Made by a program: the position numbers and the translations under genes. A DNA stretch of 64,000 nucleotides. Origin: Klebsiella aerogenes KCTC 2190. GTDB lineage: Bacteria > Pseudomonadota > Gammaproteobacteria > Enterobacterales > Enterobacteriaceae. The stretch covers positions 2,914,001 through 2,978,000 of the forward strand of contig NC_015663.1 in NCBI RefSeq assembly GCF_000215745.1. Direction: 5' to 3'. The notes beneath the pieces are model-generated. The model saw only the letters and a program-made list of their open reading frames with translations. It made no database searches and was not told where the DNA came from. Of this stretch, positions 17,325-26,217 are shown in pieces. Numbering within the stretch: position 1 is the stretch's first letter; the number at the start of each line of letters is the position of its first letter.

Positions 17325-18119
17325 TTATCGGCGACCCAGCGGCACTACCAGCGGCGTATGCGCCACCGGATCGTCGATGATCGTGCAGCGCAGACCGTAG
17401 ATACGCTCAATTAGATCCGCCGTGACGATCTCTTTCGGCGCGCCTTCGGCAACGATCTTACCGTCGCGCAGGGCGATCAGATGGGTGGCGTAACGACAGG
17501 CCTGATTGAGATCGTGCAGTACCGCCGCCAGCGTATATCCCTTCTCGCGATTCAGCTCGCTTAACAGTTCCAGCAGGTCGATCTGATGGCTGATATCCAG
17601 CCAGGTCGTCGGCTCATCAAGCAGCATAATCGCCGTCTCCTGCGCCAGTACCATCGCAATCCACGCCCGCTGGCGCTGGCCGCCGGAGAGGGTATCCACG
17701 CTCTGCAGCGCGAGGTCGACAATCCCCGTCGCCCGCATCGCGTTATTTACCGCTGCTTCGTCTTCTTTACGCCAACGGGTAAACATCGGCTGGTGCGGAT
17801 AGCGCCCGCGCGCCACCAGTTCCTGTACGGTGATATCGCCGGGCGTGGTGGCATTCTGCGCCAGCAGGCCAATCCGCTTTGCCACCTCTTTGCTGGCGTA
17901 GTGCTGGATCTGCTCGCCATCGAGATAAACGTGGCCGCTGGACGGGGTCATCAGGCGGCTGAGGGTGCGAAGCAGGGTTGATTTACCACAGCCGTTGGGG
18001 CCGATAATCGCCGTGAAATGGCCGTCAGGAATCGTGACGTTCAGCGATTCGGCGATGGTCTTTTTGCCGTAGGCCAGGGTCAACTGGTCGCCGCGCAAAC
18101 GGGAAGTTACAGCGGTCAT
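17325..18119 (-). CDS. fepC: Ferric enterobactin ABC transporter ATPase FepC
   Basis: ATPase powering ferric enterobactin uptake through FepD/FepG, 264 residues from the ATG at 18119. The frame is open about 150 codons further but that part lies inside fepG. It has Walker A GPNGCGKST, Q-loop LLAQNATTPGD, signature LSGGQRQRAWIAMVLAQ and Walker B IMLLDEPTTWLD, as in siderophore-type ATPases. Its start overlaps the fepG stop (ATGA). It is the last gene of the leftward fepDGC unit. Confidence 0.95.
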   Translation of the reverse strand: MTAVTSRLRGDQLTLAYGKKTIAESLNVTIPDGHFTAIIGPNGCGKSTLLRTLSRLMTPSSGHVYLDGEQIQHYASKEVAKRIGLLAQNATTPGDITVQELVARGRYPHQPMFTRWRKEDEAAVNNAMRATGIVDLALQSVDTLSGGQRQRAWIAMVLAQETAIMLLDEPTTWLDISHQIDLLELLSELNREKGYTLAAVLHDLNQACRYATHLIALRDGKIVAEGAPKEIVTADLIERIYGLRCTIIDDPVAHTPLVVPLGRR

Positions 18120-19108
18120 TTTTTGCGGGACTCCTGAATTAATAACGCGATGAGGTAGATACCGCCAAGACTGACGGTGACCACCCCTACCGGTAACTGA
18201 TAAGGCATGAACAGGCGCTGGGCGCAGTAATCGGCCAGCGCCAGCAGCAGCGCGCCGCACAGCGCCGACTGGGTTAACCCCCAGCGTGCGGTGCCGCTTA
18301 TCCGTCGGGCGATATGCGGGGCTACCAGCGCGACGAAAGAAATAGGCCCGGCCAGCGCGGTGGCGGAAGCGGTCAGCAGCACCGCCACCAGCATCAGCAG
18401 CAGGCGTGAACGTTCGACTCGAACCCCCAGCGCGCAGGCGGTATCGTCGCCCATCTCCAGCAGCCGCATCCGCCGCGCCAGCAGCGCGCCGCACGCTAAC
18501 ATCAGCAGGATCAGCGGCGCCGATGGCCAGGTTTTGCCCCACGTCAGGCCGTTGAGCGAACCGGCATTCCACAACCCGGCGGAAAGGGCAGTCTCAAGCG
18601 ACGCGCGCAGCAGCAGCCAGGTATTGAATGCCACCAGCATGGCGCGCACGCCGATGCCGATAATGATCAGGCGGAAGGTTTCAATGCCGTTGCGCCACGC
18701 CAGCAGCCACACCACCAGCGAGGTCAGCACGCCGCCAAGCATCGCCGCCAGCGCGATGGCGGTCAGGTTCTGGCCGAACATCACCATCGCCACCAGCACG
18801 CCGCTCCAGGCGCCGGTGTTGAAGCCCATCACGTCCGGGCTACCCAGCGGGTTACGCATCAATGACTGAAAAATGGCGCCGCTGACGCCAAGCCCGGCGC
18901 CGATCAGCAGCGCCATCAGCACGCGCGGCAAGCGCCATTCGGTGACCACCATGCTGACGTTGCGCGGCGCGTCGCCGAGCAGCGCGGAAACCACCTGTTC
19001 AATGCTGAGCGGCACCAGGCCATTACCCAGACCGAGCAGGGACACCAGCAGACTGGCGGCGATCAGCAGCAGGCAGCAGAACATCAGGCGGCGGGAGGGA
19101 GCCATCAC
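18116..19108 (-). CDS. fepG: Ferric enterobactin ABC transporter permease FepG
   Basis: 330-residue inner-membrane permease of the FecCD family with about nine to ten membrane segments. It shows the family loops GAIFQSLMRNPLGSPDVMGFNTGA and GPISFVALVAPHIARRI, the coupling site for FepC. It pairs with FepD to form the channel. The start overlaps the fepD stop by four bases (ATGA) and its own stop overlaps fepC, so fepD-fepG-fepC is one tightly coupled unit. The second Met (19105) is an equally possible start. Confidence 0.95.
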   Translation of the reverse strand: MMAPSRRLMFCCLLLIAASLLVSLLGLGNGLVPLSIEQVVSALLGDAPRNVSMVVTEWRLPRVLMALLIGAGLGVSGAIFQSLMRNPLGSPDVMGFNTGAWSGVLVAMVMFGQNLTAIALAAMLGGVLTSLVVWLLAWRNGIETFRLIIIGIGVRAMLVAFNTWLLLRASLETALSAGLWNAGSLNGLTWGKTWPSAPLILLMLACGALLARRMRLLEMGDDTACALGVRVERSRLLLMLVAVLLTASATALAGPISFVALVAPHIARRISGTARWGLTQSALCGALLLALADYCAQRLFMPYQLPVGVVTVSLGGIYLIALLIQESRKK

Positions 19109-20112
19109 AGCGCACCTCCTCGCGGCTGACGGCGAACCAGCCAGATCAACACCGGCGCGCCGATAAAGGCGCTGACCACCGAAACGCGCAATTCACCAGG
19201 CACCAACAGGCGGCCAAGCACGTCGGCAAACAGCAACAGGGCGGGGGTGGCGAGCAGCGTAACCGGCAATGACCAGCGGTGATCCGCCCCCACCAGCCAG
19301 CGCGCCATATGCGGCATCATCAGGCCGATAAAGGCGATAGGGCCGACCAGCGCCGTCGCGCTGCCGCACAGGACGGTTATCGCCAGCAGGCCGATTAACT
19401 GGGTGCGCGCGACCCGGCTGCCGAGCGCGGTGGCGGTGTCGGCGCCGAGACTCAGGCTGTTCAGCGCCCGGCTGAGAAAAAGGGTTACCACGGCGGCAAT
19501 CAGCACCGGTAGCAGGACGATTTTCAGCGTTTGCAGGGTGCGAATATCCAGCGAGCCGGCTTGCCAGAAGCGCAGTTGGTCATACACGTCCGGGTTGAGC
19601 AGGGCGATGCCGTTAGATAAGCCTTCCAGGACCGCCGCCAGCGCCACGCCCGCGAGGGTCAGGCGCACCGGGCTAAGCTGGCCGCCGCCCTGGCTGCCGG
19701 TAAACGCGACCAGTAGCGACGCGGCGAAGGCGCCGCAAAAGGCCATCAGCAACTGCTCCTGCGGCGAAGTGATGCCCAACAGCGCCGCACCGAGCACGAT
19801 GGCGAAGCTGGCGCCGGAGTTGACGCCGAGCAGGCCCGGGTCGGCCAACGGGTTACGGGTGAGGGTTTGCATTAGCGCGCCGGCGAGGCCAAGCGCGCAG
19901 CCGGCCAGCAATCCGGCCAGCGTACGCGGCAGGCGGGCATCCAGTACGATAGTGCAGTCGGCGCTCTGACAGCTGCCGGAGAAGGCATCGACAATCACCG
20001 AAGGCGGCAGAGGTTTGGCGCCGATAAGCAGGCTGAGCGCAATCGCGAGAGCTAAAAGTAACAAGAGACCAGGCACGGCGACGGCGCGCACCGTGGTCGT
20101 AGAAAACGACAT
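19105..20112 (-). CDS. fepD: Ferric enterobactin ABC transporter permease FepD
   Basis: 335 residues (E. coli FepD 334). FecCD-family permease with the paired motifs GALMQTLTRNPLADPGLLGVNSGA near residue 80 and GPIAFIGLMMPHMARWLVG near 265. The extracytoplasmic loop NPDVYDQLRFWQAGSLDIRT is typical. It is first in fepDGC and divergent from entS across a near-consensus Fur box, so it should be expressed under iron limitation. Confidence 0.95.
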   Translation of the reverse strand: MSFSTTTVRAVAVPGLLLLLALAIALSLLIGAKPLPPSVIVDAFSGSCQSADCTIVLDARLPRTLAGLLAGCALGLAGALMQTLTRNPLADPGLLGVNSGASFAIVLGAALLGITSPQEQLLMAFCGAFAASLLVAFTGSQGGGQLSPVRLTLAGVALAAVLEGLSNGIALLNPDVYDQLRFWQAGSLDIRTLQTLKIVLLPVLIAAVVTLFLSRALNSLSLGADTATALGSRVARTQLIGLLAITVLCGSATALVGPIAFIGLMMPHMARWLVGADHRWSLPVTLLATPALLLFADVLGRLLVPGELRVSVVSAFIGAPVLIWLVRRQPRGGAL

Positions 20113-20130
20113 AGTTCAAATCCCTGATAT

Positions 20131-20149
20131 GATAATGATATTAATTATC
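20131..20149. promoter_or_regulatory. Fur box between fepD and entS
   Basis: GATAATGATATTAATTATC matches the 19-base Fur consensus at 17 of 19 positions. It lies in the 112-base divergent promoter of fepDGC and entS, so both should be repressed by Fur with iron. This is the clearest Fur site in the window. Confidence 0.88.
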
Positions 20150-20224
20150 GTTATCGATTTTATTCAGGTATGTTACCATGAGAAACCATAAAAATGGTAT
20201 GAAAAATAACGACAAGGCCCTTGC

Positions 20225-21466
20225 ATGAACCGACCTTCCCGGCTGCTTGATGTCAGCCTCCTGCGCACCCATCCGGCGTTCCGCGCCGTCTTTATCGCTC
20301 GCTTTATTTCTATCCTGTCGCTTGGCCTGCTAGGCGTGGCGATCCCGGTACAAATCCAGATGATGACCCATTCGACCTGGCAGGTGGGGCTCTCGGTGAT
20401 GCTGACCGGCTGTTCGATGTTCATTGGGCTGATGGTCGGCGGCGTGCTGGCCGACCGTTATGAACGCAAACGCCTGATCCTGCTGGCGCGTGGCACCTGC
20501 GGCGTGGGCTTCGTCGGCCTGTGCCTGAACGCTATGCTACCGGAACCCTCGCTGGCGGCAATTTACCTGCTGGGGATCTGGGATGGCTTCTTCGCCTCTT
20601 TGGGCGTGACCGCGCTTCTGGCGGCAACGCCGGCTTTAGTCGGCCGCGAAAACCTGATGCAGGCCGGAGCGATCACCATGCTGACCGTGCGTCTCGGTTC
20701 GGTGATATCGCCGATGATCGGCGGGCTATTGCTGGCGACCGGCGGCGTGGCCTGGAACTATGGCCTGGCGGCGGCGGGGACGTTCATTACCACCCTGACG
20801 CTGCTACGCCTGCCGCGGCTGCCGCCACCGCCGCAGCCGCGCGAGCATCCGCTGAAATCGTTGCTGGCGGGGCTGAAATTTCTCTTTAATAGCCCGCTTA
20901 TTGGCGGCATTGCGCTGCTCGGCGGCCTGTTGACGATGGCCAGCGCGGTGCGGGTGCTTTATCCGGCGCTGGCGGAAGGCTGGCAGATGTCAAATTCGCA
21001 GATTGGCCTGTTGTATGCCGCCATTCCGCTTGGCGCGGCGCTGGGGGCGTTAACCAGCGGACAACTGGCGCATACCGCGAAGCCGGGGGCGCTGATGCTG
21101 ATAACGACGGTAGGGTCGTTTGTGGCGATTGCGCTGTTCAGCGTGATGCCGTTCTGGGCGCTGGGCGCGCTCTGTCTGGCGCTGTTTGGTTGGCTGAGCG
21201 CGATAAGCTCGCTGCTACAGTACACGTTGATCCAAACGCAAACGCCGGAAAATATGCTGGGGCGCATTAATGGCCTGTGGACCGCGCAGAACGTGACCGG
21301 CGATGCTATTGGCGCGGCGCTGTTGGGTGGATTAGGGGCGGTAATGACCCCGGTGGCTTCAGCCAGCGCCAGCGGCTGGGCGCTGGTGATTGTTGGCGTA
21401 TTACTGATTGGCTTATTGCGCGAGCTACGCCGTTTTCAGCGTCCGGAGCAGGCCTGCGAAAGTTAA
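20225..21466 (+). CDS. entS: Enterobactin exporter EntS
   Basis: Major-facilitator transporter of 413 residues (E. coli 416) that exports newly made enterobactin across the inner membrane. It has twelve predicted membrane segments and the MFS loop motif [13 protein letters not shown] near residue 75. The N-terminal part ([28 protein letters not shown]) is almost identical to EntS as recalled. It is divergent from fepD under the shared Fur box. It is followed by a hairpin whose T-tract faces the other way, serving the convergent chitinase gene. Confidence 0.94.
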   Translation: MNRPSRLLDVSLLRTHPAFRAVFIARFISILSLGLLGVAIPVQIQMMTHSTWQVGLSVMLTGCSMFIGLMVGGVLADRYERKRLILLARGTCGVGFVGLCLNAMLPEPSLAAIYLLGIWDGFFASLGVTALLAATPALVGRENLMQAGAITMLTVRLGSVISPMIGGLLLATGGVAWNYGLAAAGTFITTLTLLRLPRLPPPPQPREHPLKSLLAGLKFLFNSPLIGGIALLGGLLTMASAVRVLYPALAEGWQMSNSQIGLLYAAIPLGAALGALTSGQLAHTAKPGALMLITTVGSFVAIALFSVMPFWALGALCLALFGWLSAISSLLQYTLIQTQTPENMLGRINGLWTAQNVTGDAIGAALLGGLGAVMTPVASASASGWALVIVGVLLIGLLRELRRFQRPEQACES

Positions 21467-21479
21467 GCGCGACAACAGC

Positions 21480-21506
21480 AAAAAGGCCCCGGATTGCTCC
21501 GGGGCC
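21480..21506 (-). terminator. Terminator between entS and chitinase gene
   Basis: GGCCCCGG/CCGGGGCC hairpin followed by five T residues on the minus strand, just past the chitinase stop. The plus-strand tail (TGGCTTCATTT) is a poor T-tract, so termination of entS here would be weaker. Confidence 0.8.
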
Positions 21507-21524
21507 TGGCTTCATTTATAACCC

Positions 21525-23657
21525 TTAGTACGCGCCGAGATCTTTCCAGACGTCGAACTGGCCGCAGTACAGGTCAGGCTGTTTGCCCTGAGACCACCAT
21601 TTCACCTGATAGTTGTGGCCTTTCCAACTCACGGTTTCAAAGGTACCCCAGTTGCCGCCATAAACGGTTTTGGCATCCCACAGCGGGTAAGGCGTGGCGT
21701 CGTCAGATGGTACCACGTCATCATCCTGCGCAGGCGTGGTGTCATCAGTCTCTTTTTCTTCGTCAGCAGGTTCATCTGCCGGCTCATCGGCTGGCTTGTC
21801 ATCACTCTGACCGTCCCCGGAAGCCACGACAACGGAGAGGATAAAGCGCTGCTGGGTTGACGGTTCGCCCCAGGTATCGCGAACGAACAGCGTGAAAGTG
21901 AACTCGGTATCCGCGGTGACTTCCGGTACATCGAACTCAATAACCGCGGCGGTTTTATCCGCAACATCAATGGCTGCCGGCACGCCCCAGCTGTAGCTCA
22001 GCTCGTCGCTATCTTCATCAGACGATTTTTCCCCGGACAGGCGTACGCGGGAGCCGCCTACGACCATCATTTCAATTGCCGCTTCCGGCGCATGGTTTAC
22101 CGTCGGTTCAGTTGGCTCATCTTCTGACTTATCGTCTTCTTGTTCATCAGCAGGCACAACGTTAATGCCTTCGAAATAGAACGGGTCCATATCGATAACT
22201 TCAGAGGCGATTTCGTAGCCCAGACCTTCACGGGCGGCGTTAACCAGCACGCCGTTATCATGGTCGATAGTCCAGGTAAACAGACCGCCCAGCCCCAGGC
22301 TGGCAGCGTATTCCCCTTTGGCTTTGACGGTGCGCGGGGTATCCAGCGACATAAACAGTTTGGATTCAGGATTGTAGAGGAAATCAGCGTCAGCCACCTG
22401 GTCGGTATAAACGTTAAAGCCGTTACGCCCTTTCTGGTTTTCCAGATCCAGGTAGTTATAAATGACGTCATACCATTCGTTGGTACCGGATTCAAAGGTA
22501 CCGACGGTGGTGCCGTTACCCGGGTTATAGGTGCCTTTCAGCGGAGACAGCGATTCCAGCTCGGCGTTGCGGCCGTTACGGGTATAGCCGGCGTAACCGA
22601 TGTTGATGCGCTCAGCCGGGAAACCTTCCGCCAGCAGATGTTCAACGATGGTGTTAATCGCCCAGCCGCCTTGCTCAATGGCTTTCAGATTGGTGTGGTG
22701 GGTGATGCTTTCCGCCCACGGGGTGCCGAAGAAGTCATAGGTCATGACGTTGATGCCGTACAGACCGGCATTCATCAGCGCTTTGACGTTGGAATAATCA
22801 AAGGTCTTCACCACGGCGGAGCTGGCGATAGAGATTTTGACATCGCTCAGGCCGGCAGAATCCAGCTGCTTACGCAGTTCGGCAATAAGTAACGCATAGT
22901 TTTCACCATCTTCCGGGCCGTAGGGGTTGCCGGCGCCTTCGGCGTTCGGGTATTCCCAGTCGATATCCACTTCGCTGAACATCGGGAACTGTTTGAACAG
23001 CTTCACCACGCCTTTAGCGAAGATTTTACGCGAGGAATCAGATGCCGCGGTTTCATGAAAACCGTTGCTCATGCTCCAGCCGCCGATGCTCATGGACAGC
23101 ACCAGGTTGTGGCCCTGTTGTTTGGCTTTCGCTTGCAGGTCGCGCAGACCGCCGAGCAGGCCTTTGGTGTTTGTCTGGGTTACGGTTTTCGGATCGACAT
23201 CCCAGCCGCTGACGCTGTGGCCAACGTTAACGTAAGACTGGAAGTCGCCCCACGGGTCGAGGAAGGTCGGTTCATATTTGACTTTGCCGCACTGCTCAGC
23301 CCCTTCGGCTACCACATCGCGATACAGACCATCCACTTTATGGAAGCCGGTTACGCCGACGAAGCCAACGATGATTTTATCGTAAGCGGTAGGGGAGACG
23401 TTGGTCAGGTCGTAGCCGCGTCCGCGGTTATCTTTCGCATCGCTGCCCTGCAGGCGGCCATCGTACTGAGACCAGTCGGTGTAGTAACCGAAGACCTTTG
23501 GTTTGTTGGTCGCGCTTTTGTATTTGTTATAGACCGGTTTAGCGACGCGGTCTGACGTATAGCTGTAGTTGCTGACTTCAGTTGCCGGGTTAAAACCATC
23601 TGCCGCATTGCTGGTTTCGGTCAGGGTATCGCCCTTGATCAATTTGCTAGTGGTCAC
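21525..23657 (-). CDS. Modular GH18 chitinase with C-terminal chitin-binding domain
   Basis: 710 residues from a GTG start with AAGGAAC in front. The GH18 catalytic domain is about residues 54-485: VFGYYTDW, the SxGG motif MSIGGWSMS (189-197), DIDWEYP with catalytic E235 (231-237), and MTYDFFG (305-311). Then comes a PKD/Ig-like module (about 521-612), an acidic Asp/Glu/Pro linker (about 614-655) and a CBM5/12 ending (YPLWDAKTVYGGNW, WWSQG). No ordinary Sec signal is visible, so export may use a non-Sec route, as reported for some Serratia chitinases. It interrupts the E. coli-type entS-fepB neighbourhood and no Fur box is seen nearby, so its link to iron is doubtful. Confidence 0.93.
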   Translation of the reverse strand: MTTSKLIKGDTLTETSNAADGFNPATEVSNYSYTSDRVAKPVYNKYKSATNKPKVFGYYTDWSQYDGRLQGSDAKDNRGRGYDLTNVSPTAYDKIIVGFVGVTGFHKVDGLYRDVVAEGAEQCGKVKYEPTFLDPWGDFQSYVNVGHSVSGWDVDPKTVTQTNTKGLLGGLRDLQAKAKQQGHNLVLSMSIGGWSMSNGFHETAASDSSRKIFAKGVVKLFKQFPMFSEVDIDWEYPNAEGAGNPYGPEDGENYALLIAELRKQLDSAGLSDVKISIASSAVVKTFDYSNVKALMNAGLYGINVMTYDFFGTPWAESITHHTNLKAIEQGGWAINTIVEHLLAEGFPAERINIGYAGYTRNGRNAELESLSPLKGTYNPGNGTTVGTFESGTNEWYDVIYNYLDLENQKGRNGFNVYTDQVADADFLYNPESKLFMSLDTPRTVKAKGEYAASLGLGGLFTWTIDHDNGVLVNAAREGLGYEIASEVIDMDPFYFEGINVVPADEQEDDKSEDEPTEPTVNHAPEAAIEMMVVGGSRVRLSGEKSSDEDSDELSYSWGVPAAIDVADKTAAVIEFDVPEVTADTEFTFTLFVRDTWGEPSTQQRFILSVVVASGDGQSDDKPADEPADEPADEEKETDDTTPAQDDDVVPSDDATPYPLWDAKTVYGGNWGTFETVSWKGHNYQVKWWSQGKQPDLYCGQFDVWKDLGAY

Positions 23658-23859
23658 GGTAAGTTCCTTCTGAGTTGAATGTCCACCTCAAGTGGTGTGG
23701 GGCAGATATTCAGGGAAGGCGGCGACGATGGCTAATCACAAAACAACACCTGAAACGATGATGATTCGCGTGAGGCGCCGATGAGGTATCAAGAGAGGAA
23801 AGAAATAAAAAATTCTTTTATAACAACAGGATGGTGTGAGTTATGATGTGAAATGAGAT

Positions 23860-23878
23860 CCCGGCGCAGGGCGCCGGG
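23860..23878 (-). terminator. Hairpin after fepB
   Basis: CCCGGCGC/GCGCCGGG stem with a three-base loop seven bases beyond the fepB stop. The T-tract on the minus strand is poor (ATCTCATTT), so termination is likely but may be incomplete. The rest of the 228-base gap up to the chitinase start shows nothing else clear. Confidence 0.55.
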
Positions 23879-23885
23879 GAGAGAA

Positions 23886-24845
23886 TCAGGCAAAGAGCGC
23901 TGATAAACGCTGCAGCACCAGCATGGCGCTGTAGTAGTCCAGACGGAAGGTTTCGGTCCCCAGCGGATAAACGCGTTTAGCGGCAACCGACGGTAGGTGC
24001 GCCAGTAGCGGGTTGGCGTAAATGGCCTCGGCGTCTTTCTGGTCGCCGGCGAACAGGAACAGGCTTTCGCCGTTGATACCCGCCGCCAGATTCTCGCCGC
24101 CTAACTGTACGATGTCGTGACGCTTACCCTGGCTCTGGCTGGCGTGCAGGTTACCCGGCAGCGTCGCCAGCTTAAAGCCTAACTGTTCCAGCATCTGACC
24201 CTGCGCTGATTCCGGCGTCCAGATATTGGCGCTGTGCGCCGCGGCGGTATAAACCAGCGCGGTGACCGGCTGCGGCGGCAACTTTAGTTTCTCTTTTAAC
24301 GAAACGAGCTGTTTATTGAACTCGGCAATGCGTGCGTCCGCCTGCTTTTCGTGACCGGTAATATGCCCTAATTGGGTAAGAAGCGTCTGCCAGCTTTTAT
24401 CGTCGTAGTTGATGATAAGGGTCGGCGCGATAGTCGACAGCTGGTCGTACAGCGCCAGCGCGGAATCGCCGCCGGTGGCGCTTATCAGAATCAGATCCGG
24501 CATCTGCGCCGCCACCGCTTCGGCGCTGGGTTCGCCAATATAGAGTCGCGCCAGGTTGCGCTTTTTAGCGACATCGCCCCACTGGCGCAGAAAGCCCTGC
24601 GCGTCTGCCACGCGGTTATTCGGCGTGGTCGCGCCGCTGGCGACCACCGGCGCATCAATAGCCAGCAACGATCCGGTGAGGGTGACGCTGGTCGAGACGA
24701 TGCGCTGCGGTTTGCTCTCCAGCGTATGAGTGCCGCGGCTATCGACGATCTGACGCGGCCAGTCTGCCGCCAGCGCTGAGTTAATTCCTAAAAGGCACAG
24801 CCCGCTGGCGAGTAAAGTACGACGGCAAAAAGTGGCAAAATTCAC
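23886..24845 (-). CDS. fepB: Periplasmic ferric enterobactin-binding protein FepB
   Basis: 319 residues (E. coli 318), starting with GTG at 24845. A signal peptide ([17 protein letters not shown]) leads into the mature start [26 protein letters not shown], which agrees with FepB. It captures ferric enterobactin delivered by FepA and passes it to FepDGC. Conserved segments include [20 protein letters not shown] and [11 protein letters not shown] at the end. It is divergent from entC across a Fur-box-like site. Confidence 0.96.
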   Translation of the reverse strand: MNFATFCRRTLLASGLCLLGINSALAADWPRQIVDSRGTHTLESKPQRIVSTSVTLTGSLLAIDAPVVASGATTPNNRVADAQGFLRQWGDVAKKRNLARLYIGEPSAEAVAAQMPDLILISATGGDSALALYDQLSTIAPTLIINYDDKSWQTLLTQLGHITGHEKQADARIAEFNKQLVSLKEKLKLPPQPVTALVYTAAAHSANIWTPESAQGQMLEQLGFKLATLPGNLHASQSQGKRHDIVQLGGENLAAGINGESLFLFAGDQKDAEAIYANPLLAHLPSVAAKRVYPLGTETFRLDYYSAMLVLQRLSALFA

Positions 24846-24985
24846 GAATTCGCATCCTGAGTCAGTTGTAGTAAATACGTCTCATTTTCAACATTGTACT
24901 GTACGGATGCAAGTGTAAGTCGCATAACCTGCTGTTTGTGCGGTTGACAAGGAGAGCAATACCTTTTAGGTTAGCCAACAAAAAT

Positions 24986-25004
24986 ATAAATGATAATTAT
25001 TCTT
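24986..25004. promoter_or_regulatory. Fur-box-like site between fepB and entC
   Basis: ATAAATGATAATTATTCTT matches the Fur consensus at about 13 of 19 positions with an intact TGATAAT core. It lies 28 bases before the entC start, in the divergent fepB/entCEBAH promoter, where Fur control is known in E. coli. Confidence 0.65.
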
Positions 25005-25032
25005 AATATCTTTATCGTTTTTGGAGGATGAT

Positions 25033-26208
25033 ATGGAAACGTCACTGGCTGAGGATGTACAGGAAAAAACGCAGACCCTGTCGCCGCAAAGCTTCTTCTT
25101 TATGTCGCCGTACCGCAGCTTCAGTACCACCGGCTGTTTTAGCCGTTTTTCCCAGCCTGCCGTCGGCGGTGATTCGCTGAACGGCGAGTTCCAGCAGAAA
25201 ATGGCAGCCGCTTTTGCCGAAGCCCGCGCGGCGGGGATCCGCAAGCCGGTCATGGTCGGGGCGATTCCGTTCGACACCAATCAGCCTTCCGAGCTCTATA
25301 TTCCCGAACGCTGGGAAACCTTCTCCCGTACCGACAAACAGCAGTCCGCGCGTTACGCGGCGCCGCTCAAGGCGATGGATGTTGTCGATCGTCAGGAGAT
25401 CCCGGAACAGGACGAGTTTTTGGCGATGGTGGAACGCGCCGCCGCGCTGACGGCGACTCCGGAAGTCGACAAAGTGGTGCTCTCAAGGCTGATTGATATC
25501 ACGACCCGCGACCGGGTCGATAGCGGCGCGCTGCTGGAGCGGCTGATCGCCCAGAACCCGGCGAGCTTTAACTTCCATGTTCCACTGTCCAATGGTGATG
25601 TGCTGCTGGGCGCCAGCCCGGAACTGCTACTGCGTAAAGAAGGACTGCACTTCAGTTCGCTGCCGCTGGCCGGCTCCGCCCGCCGCCAGCCTGACGATGT
25701 GCTGGACCGGGAAGCGGGTAACAAGCTACTGGCGTCGAGCAAAGATCGCCATGAGCACGAGCTGGTGACGCAGGCGATGAAGAGCGTGCTTGGCCCGCGC
25801 AGCAGTCATCTGTCGCTACCAGAGTCGCCGCAGCTGATTACCACCCCGACGCTCTGGCATCTGGCGACGCCAATCGAAGGTACGGCGCTGGCGGAAGAAA
25901 ACGCCATGTCGCTGGCCTGTCTGCTGCATCCGACTCCGGCGCTGAGCGGCTTCCCGCACCAGGTGGCGAAGCGGCTGATTGCCGAGCTCGAACCGTTCGA
26001 TCGCCAGCTGTTTGGCGGCATTGTCGGCTGGTGCGATGACGAAGGCAACGGCGAATGGGTGGTGACCATCCGCTGCGCGCGCTTACATCAACGCTCGCTG
26101 CGCCTGTTTGCCGGCGCGGGTATCGTCCCGGCCTCTTCGCCGCTGGGCGAATGGCGTGAAACCGGCGTCAAACTCACCACCATGCTCAACGTATTTGGCT
26201 TGAATTAA
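25033..26208 (+). CDS. entC: Isochorismate synthase EntC
   Basis: 391 residues, identical in length to E. coli EntC when started at the ATG at 25033 with TTGGAGGATG in front (an in-frame TTG lies four codons earlier). It converts chorismate to isochorismate, the first step of 2,3-dihydroxybenzoate synthesis. The chorismate-binding core is clear: PLAGSARRQPDDVLDREAGNKLL, KDRHEHELVTQAM, HLATPIEGTA, HPTPALSGFP and the C-terminal FAGAGIVPASSPLGEWRETG. First gene of entC-entE-entB-entA-entH. Confidence 0.97.
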   Translation: METSLAEDVQEKTQTLSPQSFFFMSPYRSFSTTGCFSRFSQPAVGGDSLNGEFQQKMAAAFAEARAAGIRKPVMVGAIPFDTNQPSELYIPERWETFSRTDKQQSARYAAPLKAMDVVDRQEIPEQDEFLAMVERAAALTATPEVDKVVLSRLIDITTRDRVDSGALLERLIAQNPASFNFHVPLSNGDVLLGASPELLLRKEGLHFSSLPLAGSARRQPDDVLDREAGNKLLASSKDRHEHELVTQAMKSVLGPRSSHLSLPESPQLITTPTLWHLATPIEGTALAEENAMSLACLLHPTPALSGFPHQVAKRLIAELEPFDRQLFGGIVGWCDDEGNGEWVVTIRCARLHQRSLRLFAGAGIVPASSPLGEWRETGVKLTTMLNVFGLN

Positions 26209-26217
26209 GAGGCAAGG

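Noticed and set aside
17325..18572. Long N-terminal extension of fepC (start at 18572)
   Set aside because: The extra 151 codons lie inside fepG in another frame; the ATG at 18119 gives the normal FepC.
22140..22892. 250-codon frame antisense to the chitinase gene
   Set aside because: Lies wholly inside the catalytic-domain coding region; no support of its own.
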